Shown here one piece after another: positions 57,146 through 64,000 of a DNA stretch of 64,000 bases. Every line of letters starts with the position of its first letter. The first letter of the stretch is position 1. This DNA is from Paenibacillus sp. DCT19 (GTDB lineage: Bacteria > Bacillota > Bacilli > Paenibacillales > Paenibacillaceae), in assembly GCF_003268635.1 (NCBI RefSeq), contig NZ_CP029639.1:5033501-5097500 (forward strand), in the 5' to 3' direction. The translations under genes were made by a program, and so were the position numbers. Below the pieces are notes generated by a model, which did no database searches, was not told the DNA's origin, and saw nothing but the letters and a program-made list of their open reading frames with translations.

Positions 57146-58027
57146 CTAATGACCTCTACTCTCTATCATATCATACTCTTTCGGTAACAAATCCATAAAT
57201 GCACGTAGAGCACTACTCACAAAGGCATCTTTGCGAGTGATAAAATACGTCATCATATGACTCATACCCAAAGGAAGTGAATGTTTACGCAATAATCCTT
57301 GTTGCAAATGATGTCGAATTACAATTTCAGGTAACAATGAAATCCCCATACCTGAAGTCACCCCACTAATGATGGCTTCAAGCGTACCAAACTCCATAAT
57401 TACGGGACGATTAACACCATTGCTTCGTAGCCAGTCTTCTAAAATTTGACGGTAGGAGCACCCCATACTGTACACTAAAACAGGCTTCTCAACGAGTTCT
57501 TGATTCTCTGGACGAATGCCAGAGGATACAATAAATAATTCCTCTTCGTAGACGGGTACCCCGGAAAGATCAGGATGATCACATAAGCAGCTTATAAAAG
57601 CTCCTTCCAGTTCATATCCCAGCACCTGATCTATTAGATATTGTGAGTTGCCTGTGCTTAATGACAGGGAAACCGATGGATACAGCGTATAATAACTCGC
57701 AAACAGTTCTGGCAATCGTACAGCCGCAGCCGTCTGTGTAGAGCCTATTCGTAGCGGGCCTGTTGGCTCATTGGTGGCCCATAGTGCTTTCTCTGCCTCA
57801 TTCAGTAATCCGATAATCTTATCGGCATAGGTAAGCAACAACTCCCCCGCAGGAGATAATGTCATCCCCCGATTATGACGAATGAATAATAACGTACCGA
57901 CCTCGGCCTCCAGGTATTTGATTCTTGCTGTGACATTGGACTGCACATATCCCAGGCGCTCCGCTGCCTTGGTTAGATTGCCTTCCTGGGCTACAACTTG
58001 AAATATTCGTAGATCTCCGCTCTCCAT
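57146..58027 (-). CDS. LysR-family transcriptional regulator
   Basis: The 293 residues hold a winged helix at the N-terminus (LRIFQVVAQEGNLTKAAERLGYVQSNVTARIKYLEAE, about 6-40) and a LysR substrate-binding domain (about 90-290). It is divergent from an EamA-type exporter gene, the usual arrangement when the regulator controls the exporter. A 15-bp palindrome in the intergenic region is a good binding-site candidate. Effector unknown. Confidence 0.88.
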   Translation of the reverse strand: MESGDLRIFQVVAQEGNLTKAAERLGYVQSNVTARIKYLEAEVGTLLFIRHNRGMTLSPAGELLLTYADKIIGLLNEAEKALWATNEPTGPLRIGSTQTAAAVRLPELFASYYTLYPSVSLSLSTGNSQYLIDQVLGYELEGAFISCLCDHPDLSGVPVYEEELFIVSSGIRPENQELVEKPVLVYSMGCSYRQILEDWLRSNGVNRPVIMEFGTLEAIISGVTSGMGISLLPEIVIRHHLQQGLLRKHSLPLGMSHMMTYFITRKDAFVSSALRAFMDLLPKEYDMIESRGH

Positions 58028-58054
58028 ATGATCATCATATCCTCCTCACTTGAC

Positions 58055-58069
58055 ATCATTATTAATGAT
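58055..58069. promoter_or_regulatory. Palindrome, candidate LysR binding site
   Basis: ATCATTATTAATGAT is a perfect palindrome about a central T and contains the LysR T-N11-A motif. It lies 27 bp before the lysR gene and 128 bp before the EamA gene. Confidence 0.6.
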
Positions 58070-58197
58070 ACCAAGATCACTAACAATCATTATACAGCAT
58101 GACAGATCAGCCCTACAATTGAGGATATCAGGATACAGCACATAACCGTTGCTGGTCAGATTTTGTAACGTAATTCATTTAAAGGAGTACTTTTGGT

Positions 58198-59073
58198 ATG
58201 AAAACCGGACGATACACACTACTGATTATCATCACTACGTTCATTATGGGAACTTCATTTCCTGTTGGTAAAATAGGCATGCACTACGCTCCGCCCTTCT
58301 TGCTTATGGGACTGCGTTATATCCTAGCCAGCATCATAATGGTCTATATTGTGCGTAAACGCCCGCTGCCCGTAGGATGTCGACAATGGTTCCAGGTAGC
58401 CTTGATCGGACTATTCCAGTCCGCCGGTGTCATGGGCTGCGCGTACTACAGTATGAATTGGATCACTTCGGGAGAGTCAGCCATTCTGACCTTCACTAAT
58501 CCCCTACTGGTCATTCTATTCAGTGCAGTTTTATATGGGGTGAGCTACCGCTTGAGCCAGTGGGCTGGTGTGCTGCTAGGTTTTATAGGAGTTGTGTTAA
58601 CGTTTGGTCTGCAGCTGAGCGTAAGTCCTGGAACATGGATTGGTCTTGCCGGCTCCTTTTGTTTTGCCGTGTCCACATTACTGATTAAACGCTGGGGAGC
58701 TGCGCAGGATACATTTGTACTTACCGCATACCAAATGCTCGCTGGTGGCATAGCTCTCCTGATCTTAAGTGCTTGGACGGAAGAACCCCATTTTGTTCTA
58801 AATGTGACCTCTGTCTTTGTCCTGCTGTGGCTGGCACTCATCTGTTCGATCATTCAATTCTCACTCTGGTTCTATCTGCTACAACACAGTGATCCCGCCA
58901 AAACAAGTTCTTTCCTCTTCTTGGCTCCGTTCTTTGGTGTACTTTCAAGCTGGATTTTGCTATCCGAACGCATGGCGTGGATGATGGGTGTAGGTGGATC
59001 GTTCATCTGTATCGGTATTTATCTGGTCAATCGACGTCAACGTATGATACAGCTGAGTACAACGAATTCGTAA
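58198..59073 (+). CDS. EamA family (DMT superfamily) transporter
   Basis: Ten-helix drug/metabolite transporter of 291 residues made of two five-helix EamA repeats; seen in TSFPVGKIGMHYAPPFLLMGLRYIL (first repeat) and AKTSSFLFLAPFFGVLSSWILLSERMAW (second). Members export amino acids or metabolites. Start after AAAGGAGT. Divergent from the LysR regulator. Substrate cannot be read from the sequence. Confidence 0.88.
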   Translation: MKTGRYTLLIIITTFIMGTSFPVGKIGMHYAPPFLLMGLRYILASIIMVYIVRKRPLPVGCRQWFQVALIGLFQSAGVMGCAYYSMNWITSGESAILTFTNPLLVILFSAVLYGVSYRLSQWAGVLLGFIGVVLTFGLQLSVSPGTWIGLAGSFCFAVSTLLIKRWGAAQDTFVLTAYQMLAGGIALLILSAWTEEPHFVLNVTSVFVLLWLALICSIIQFSLWFYLLQHSDPAKTSSFLFLAPFFGVLSSWILLSERMAWMMGVGGSFICIGIYLVNRRQRMIQLSTTNS

Positions 59074-59192
59074 TAGCTGACATAAGTAGCTAGTACGAGT
59101 GGTCATACATGGGCTCTAAACGAACGGTCAGCACAAGTAGACAGTACGAATAAGTAATATGAGTAGGTAATACCAGTAACTTATACAAGTAC

Positions 59193-59227
59193 AAAAAAAG
59201 TCATGGGGCTCTCTAAGCACCATGACT
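59193..59227 (-). terminator. Terminator after helD
   Basis: Minus-strand AGTCATGG/CCATGACT stem (13-base loop) followed by seven T residues. Confidence 0.75.
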
Positions 59228-59266
59228 TGTCGCATTTATTTATCGATGAATCAATTTCATCTCGCT

Positions 59267-61444
59267 CTAAACTTCAGGCCACTGCTGAATCGATACCAGG
59301 TCACCGTCCGAATTATGCGTTGCAGAAGCATAAGCTGGTAGATCACCTTCATGAAACAGCCATAGCTCATGCAAGGCACGTGTACACCCTACATATAGCA
59401 ACTTCGCATCCCCTGCATTAGGCAGATAATGCGTCTGATCCACATCCGCCACAATGGCTGCATCAAACTCCAGCCCTTTGGACAAATACACAGGCAGGAC
59501 GGAGTGACCACCAGTATACTCTTTTTTGCCGCCATCAATCAGATTAAGCTCCCACCCCGCCTGCACTAAATCACGATGTAACTCCTTCGCTTCATGCAAG
59601 GTACGCGTTAGAATAGAAACTGTCCGATAATCCTTGACTGTGAGCAGCTTCAAAGCACGCTCTAGACTCGCAGTCCGCCCCTCACTACCATAAGGCAGTG
59701 TCCGGACAGGATCACCACTCCGAAACACAGGGATCGCTGTAATCCCACTCTTAACGCCCTGTTCCAGAATGGTATTCGCATAATCAATGATCTCCATTGT
59801 CGAACGATAACTACGTGTTAGTGCAAAATAAGCATTCTGCTCTGCTGGAAACAAAGAACTCATCTCTTCCCATGTGTGTACACCACGGTACTCATGAATG
59901 CCTTGCGAGAGATCGCCAAGAATCGTGAAGGAATGCCCTTTTACAAACAGATCCAGCAATGCCACGTGAAACGGGGAAAAATCCTGCGCTTCATCAATAA
60001 CGACGTGATCGAACCGATCATTGCCTTCGATATCATTAACCAACGTATGAATATAAACGAGCGCAGGCAAATCCTCTTCCCGCACACGATTTTCCTTCAG
60101 GTCTGCTGCCGTCTGCTTCATAACCATCTTCGGAATCGCTTGCTGTGCAGATGCTGGTACTGAACCACCTTTAATCACTTTGAACAATTGCTTATACAGC
60201 GTTAGCGGCTCATATTGCGGCCACTTTTTGGCATAAGCCTTTTCCCGGGTAGCTGCTTTCTTTTTGCGTTCCTTGCGTACAGCCTCCGGTGCAGGTTTTT
60301 TGAGTTCCATCTCAATCCAGCGATGAATACGTGCCATGACGCGTTCTTTTCGTTTGGCGAGTGGGTAGTGCTTGTATTCGTCTCCAAACCAACCCTCGAT
60401 CTCGGCTTTACTGAGCACTGCCCCATCCCATGGGCTGAAGTCCATATCTGGCACGGAATCCTCTTCCATCCCGGACAGCCATTCCTTAATCAGCTCCATG
60501 AAGCGGATCGATCCTTTGTAGCGCCCAGGAACATCATCATTCAGCTCAGGACGAGCGGCTGGTGTTTCGAACCATGTGTTTAATGTCTCCGCCGTATCTG
60601 CCAAAGGCATCTCTAGACCGAGCAGATTCATCGCCCAATCCGGGAAAGTTTGCTGCTGGATATCACCTACACCCAGTTCGGGCAGTACATCGGAGATGTA
60701 GTCAAGGAACATATGGTTCGGTGCAAAAATAACCATTTTCTCCGCAGATACCTGCTCCTTATATTGATACAGCAAGAAGGCAAGGCGGTGCAGGGCAACT
60801 GTTGTTTTTCCAGATCCAGCCACACCCTGGATAATCAAAGCGGTGTTTCTTGCCGCCCGAATGATCTGATCCTGCTCTGCCTGAATAGTAGAGACAATAT
60901 CACGAAGCTTGTTATCCTTGTTCTCACCCAACCGATACACGAGGAATTCATCCGATACGGCTGGCTGGTCGCTGTCGCGATTATACGTATCTGCCACACG
61001 CTCCAATATCCGCTGCCGAATGACAACGTTTCGTTTCAAGTACACTAGACCTTCAATAAGCCCTTCCGGGGCTTCATACGTAGCGGAGGCTTCACCTCCT
61101 GTAAAAGAGTAAAACAGACTCGCGACAGGAGCACGCCAATCGATGACGAGCGGATGCTCGCCCACCTCTTCGCGGTCTACGCCGATCTTGCCAATATACA
61201 GCGGTTTCCGTGCACCGCTGCCCTGCTCTTCGAAATCCAAGCGTCCGAAATAGGGTTGCTGCGCGCTCTTGGACAAGGCGGTGCGGCGCTCTTCGCGTCC
61301 CGCTTCCAACACTTGCTCTGTGAAGTCGTGGCCGGTATAGACCGGAACATTCCGCAGTCGTTCCAACTGACGATCCACTTCCTCCATCGTTCGCTCTAAC
61401 CTGTACTCTTCTTCTTGATAGGCACTTTGAAAGCTGTCTGACAT
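59267..61444 (-). CDS. helD: RNA polymerase recycling motor HelD (UvrD-like ATPase)
   Basis: HelD removes stalled RNA polymerase from DNA in Gram-positives. The 725 residues hold a coiled-coil N-terminal arm (about 1-60, that would enter the secondary channel), ATPase lobe 1 with Walker A VAGSGKTT (207-214), a middle insertion rich in Lys/Arg (about 395-420), Walker B HVVIDEAQDFS, and lobe 2 with TRSYRSTMEIIDYA and KGLEFDAAIVADVD. It is similar in length and layout to B. subtilis HelD. Start follows AGGAGGTAACTG. Confidence 0.9.
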   Translation of the reverse strand: MSDSFQSAYQEEEYRLERTMEEVDRQLERLRNVPVYTGHDFTEQVLEAGREERRTALSKSAQQPYFGRLDFEEQGSGARKPLYIGKIGVDREEVGEHPLVIDWRAPVASLFYSFTGGEASATYEAPEGLIEGLVYLKRNVVIRQRILERVADTYNRDSDQPAVSDEFLVYRLGENKDNKLRDIVSTIQAEQDQIIRAARNTALIIQGVAGSGKTTVALHRLAFLLYQYKEQVSAEKMVIFAPNHMFLDYISDVLPELGVGDIQQQTFPDWAMNLLGLEMPLADTAETLNTWFETPAARPELNDDVPGRYKGSIRFMELIKEWLSGMEEDSVPDMDFSPWDGAVLSKAEIEGWFGDEYKHYPLAKRKERVMARIHRWIEMELKKPAPEAVRKERKKKAATREKAYAKKWPQYEPLTLYKQLFKVIKGGSVPASAQQAIPKMVMKQTAADLKENRVREEDLPALVYIHTLVNDIEGNDRFDHVVIDEAQDFSPFHVALLDLFVKGHSFTILGDLSQGIHEYRGVHTWEEMSSLFPAEQNAYFALTRSYRSTMEIIDYANTILEQGVKSGITAIPVFRSGDPVRTLPYGSEGRTASLERALKLLTVKDYRTVSILTRTLHEAKELHRDLVQAGWELNLIDGGKKEYTGGHSVLPVYLSKGLEFDAAIVADVDQTHYLPNAGDAKLLYVGCTRALHELWLFHEGDLPAYASATHNSDGDLVSIQQWPEV

Positions 61445-61566
61445 GTTTCAGTTACCTCCTAAGAATATGTTTGCTCTGCATAGCCAATCACTGACCACGC
61501 AAAAGGATACCCAATATATCACATTGATCTGCAAAAAGCTACAGGCACACCCCATACCAGCAAACT

Positions 61567-61609
61567 AAAAACCGCTGTTCTCGTTTGTAAGAAACGAAAG
61601 AACAACGGT
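61567..61609 (-). terminator. Terminator after the ABC exporter gene
   Basis: Imperfect long stem (CACCGTTGTTCT with AGAACAGCGGT, inner CGTTT/AAACG) followed on the minus strand by TTTTTAG. Confidence 0.6.
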
Positions 61610-61672
61610 GTATAGCTTCAGCTTGTTGAATATCTGTGGTGAAATACGCACAACTGTACCTGTAATTAGAAA

Positions 61673-63453
61673 TTAATTATTCTGACCTTCCTGAGCCACA
61701 AACTGTTTCTGAGCCAGCTCACGGTACACCGGATGATTGCTGATCAATTCCGCATGTGTTCCTGTTCCAGTCACATGTCCATGCTCCAACACAACAATCT
61801 GATCCGAATCGACGACCGTAGACAACCGGTGTGCAATCACAATCGTAGTTCTTCCCTCCATAAGATTGGACAAGGCCTGTTGAACTTCATGTTCTGAGGT
61901 ACTATCCAAGCTGGATGTCGCTTCATCCAACATGAGAATATCCGGGCTGCGGAGCAGTGCACGAGCAATAGCGATCCGTTGACGCTGGCCCCCAGATAAC
62001 TTGATACCCCTTTCGCCCACTTCTGTCTCATAACCCTGAGGTAGCTTGTCGATGAAGTCAGCCGAATACGCCATCTCCGCAGCCCGCCTGATCTCATCCA
62101 TCGTAACCTCACGAGTCAAGCCGTATGTAATGTTGTCCTTGACCGTACCAGCCATGAGCGGACTTTCCTGTGATACATACCCGATCTTGCCCCGCCAAGA
62201 GGATAAAGAATACTCCGAAATCTGTTGTCCACCATACGAAATGTGACCTGAATCCGGCATATAGAACTGCTCCAATAAGGAGAACAACGTCGATTTACCA
62301 CTCCCACTTGGTCCAACAATAGCCGTTACCTTCCGTGTAGGAACCGTTAGATCAATTCCATGTAGCACTTCTTCCCCTGTGACATAGGAAAAATGCACAT
62401 TGTGAAATTCAATGGTTTCATTCCCCTTAGGCGCTACCTTTGTGCTGTGGTTCTGTTCTTCTTCATCGGCAAGAATAGCCTGAATGCGTTCCGTTGCTCC
62501 GACTACCTTTTGCAAACGAGAATATAATGTCGTGAACTGTCCCATAGGCATGATGACTTGGAACAAGAGCAGTATGAAAGCTACCAGCTCTCCTGGCGAC
62601 AGAATACCAGACGCTACGCGCATTCCCCCAACACCTAGAATAACGACCAACACAGCCGTCATGACAAATGAAAACAACGGACCGATCAGAGCCAGAATGC
62701 GTGCTTCCTGCAAACCAAAAGCAAACATTTTGCGAATCCGGGAATCTCCTGCTTCTGCCTCCTGTTTCTCCGTACCATAGGCTTTAACCAATCGAATCTC
62801 GCCAATCACTTGGCTAAGTACCGACGTCAGACCCGCCATCTCATCCTGCTGTTTCTTGGAGATCTTGTACATCTTCTTCCCAACCGGTAACAAAATTAAT
62901 AACGTAAGTGGCACAAGACTTAGGATAATGAGCGACATCACCCAATCCAGATAAAATAACAACGCCACCCCACCAATAACGGCAATGATATTAGATACAA
63001 ACGATACAAGATAATCCGCAATTAAAGTCATGATCTGACTTGTATCATTGGTGATCCGACTCATCGTATCCCCGGTGCGATTGCGGTCAAAATACGGCAT
63101 TCGTAGAGATAACACCTTGTTCCATAGCTTGGTTCGCAATGTTGCGACCACTCGTTGCCCTGCATAATTCAACATATAAATACTGATGCCCGAAGCAATG
63201 GCCTGAATGACAAATGCCCCAACCAATAACATAATAATGGACTTATCCAGTGCGGAAGTCGTCAGTCCATCGATCAGACCCTTGGTCATCAGAGGCACAA
63301 TCAGTCCGGCTGTAGTCTGAATCAAAGTCAAAATGAGAGCCAGAACCAGAATTAATTTGGGTGGATTCGTGGAAGCGATGAGCTTAACGAAATCCTTAAA
63401 TCCTTTTTTCCAACCTTAGGCTCATTCAATTCTTGTTGTTGCTGCTCTTCCAT
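61673..63453 (-). CDS. ABC transporter, permease and ATP-binding protein, frameshifted near the N-terminus
   Basis: Half-type ABC exporter (multidrug/lipid class, BmrA-like): six-helix membrane domain (about residues 20-330), then the ATPase with Walker A GPSGSGKST, signature LSGGQRQRIAIARAL, Walker B ILMLDEATSS and a switch His in VIAHRLST. The literal frame opens only at 63331. Upstream sequence encodes MEEQQQQELNEPKVGK and, after one added base in the T6 run at 63404-63409, GFKDFVKLIASTNPPK, which joins the main frame. The restored gene starts at ATG 63453 behind GGGAGG, giving 593 residues. Substrate unknown. Confidence 0.88.
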
Positions 63454-63519
63454 TCCCGTTCCTCCCGTTCTCATCTACCTAGGATCATACGTATGAACTT
63501 ACATTAGGTTCCTGCCCTT

Positions 63520-64000
63520 TTACAACACCCCATGCAGCACGAAATTAGCCAAAAATAAAATGGAGATACCATACATCACTACCGGCACCTGTTTCCCTTG
63601 ACCTGCGGCCAGCTTCGCTAGTGGATAAGCGATGAATCCAAACGCCATACCATCCACGATACTATACGTAAAGGGAATCATGACCATGATTAAAAAGGCC
63701 GGGAATGCCTCTGTGAAGTCGCCAAAATCCATGTCCTTCACACCTTGTACCATCAAACCACCTATAATAATTAAGATCGGTGCAATCGCACTATCTGGAA
63801 TATAACCAAGCAATGGGATGAAGAAAAAGGTTGCTCCGAACAGCAATGCTGTCACGAGCGGTGTCAAACCCGTGCGGCCCCCTGCAGCAATACCAGCAGT
63901 CGTCTCCGCTGCCGCAACCGGCGGGCTGCTTCCGAATATACCTGCCAGCACCGTGCTAATGGAGAGTGCCCGTAGACTGCCTTTGAATCGTTCCGGGCGG
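63520..64000 (-). CDS. NCS2 family (purine) permease, C-terminal part
   Basis: Nucleobase permease of the AzgA-like NCS2 branch; only the last 160 residues are in the window, the gene entering from the right edge. Seen: GIFGSSPPVAAAETTAGIAAGGRTGLT, the conserved substrate-site segment of this family, and at least four hydrophobic segments. Hypoxanthine, guanine or adenine is the likely cargo. A purine riboswitch may lie outside the window. Confidence 0.85.
   Translation of the reverse strand, partial: RPERFKGSLRALSISTVLAGIFGSSPPVAAAETTAGIAAGGRTGLTPLVTALLFGATFFFIPLLGYIPDSAIAPILIIIGGLMVQGVKDMDFGDFTEAFPAFLIMVMIPFTYSIVDGMAFGFIAYPLAKLAAGQGKQVPVVMYGISILFLANFVLHGVL

Overview
The window looks like Paenibacillus (Bacillales) chromosome. 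The ireB-ruvX-yrzB-mltG-trhP block beside alaS, the cymR/iscS/mnmA/rarA neighbourhood, the glcT-ptsG-ptsH-ptsI order, the split glycine decarboxylase (gcvPA/gcvPB) behind a tandem glycine riboswitch, the AGGAGG-type ribosome binding sites and the Bacillus-like promoters all point there. This is inference from gene content and order; no database search was run.

Layout. 1-3.4 kb: mannitol PTS (mtlA, mtlR), minus strand, cut by the left edge. 3.9-9.1 kb: glycine cleavage system, gcvH alone on the minus strand and riboswitch-gcvT-gcvPA-gcvPB on the plus strand. 9.1-10.6 kb: 1.5 kb without a credible gene, built of several tandem-repeat types. 10.6-14.8 kb: general PTS (ptsI, ptsH, a decapitated ptsG, glcT). 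15-17.1 kb: floT and its NfeD-like partner behind a sigma-W-type promoter. 17.4-19.2 kb: an alcohol dehydrogenase and an FMN-type oxidase. 19.4-24.3 kb: Leloir genes galK-galE-galT with a divergent AraC regulator. 24.6-29.8 kb: oxidoreductase, sirtuin, HAD and alpha/beta hydrolase genes and the kdgK-kdgA pair with a cre-like site in its promoter. 30-40.6 kb: acyltransferase, KGG-repeat stress protein, ilvD, polysaccharide deacetylase, AI-2E permease, penicillin-binding protein, chemoreceptor. 40.9-53.3 kb: conserved housekeeping block (trhP2, trhP1, mltG, two DUF1292 proteins, ruvX, ireB, T-box-alaS, AI-2E permease, PRC-barrel protein, cysteine desulfurase, cymR). 53.7-64 kb: mnmA, two crcB genes, rarA, a LysR/EamA pair, helD, an ABC exporter and a purine-type permease cut by the right edge.

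The carbon genes fit together: HPr (with Ser46) and enzyme I feed the PTS permeases, HPr-Ser-P with CcpA would act on the cre-like sites before mtlA, galK and kdgK, and GlcT would read the leader still present before ptsG. The EIIC part of ptsG is almost wholly missing, so glucose uptake by that route cannot work as the sequence stands.

A quality warning applies to the whole window. gcvPB, galE, kdgA, the FMN-type oxidase gene, the ABC exporter gene and (twice) the ptsG remnant are each out of frame by exactly one missing base, nearly always in a short homopolymer. That pattern fits uncorrected sequencing deletions better than gene decay. The clearest unexplained structures are the repeat patchwork at 9.2-10.4 kb and small MITE-like elements at 24.5 kb and 50.1-50.7 kb.
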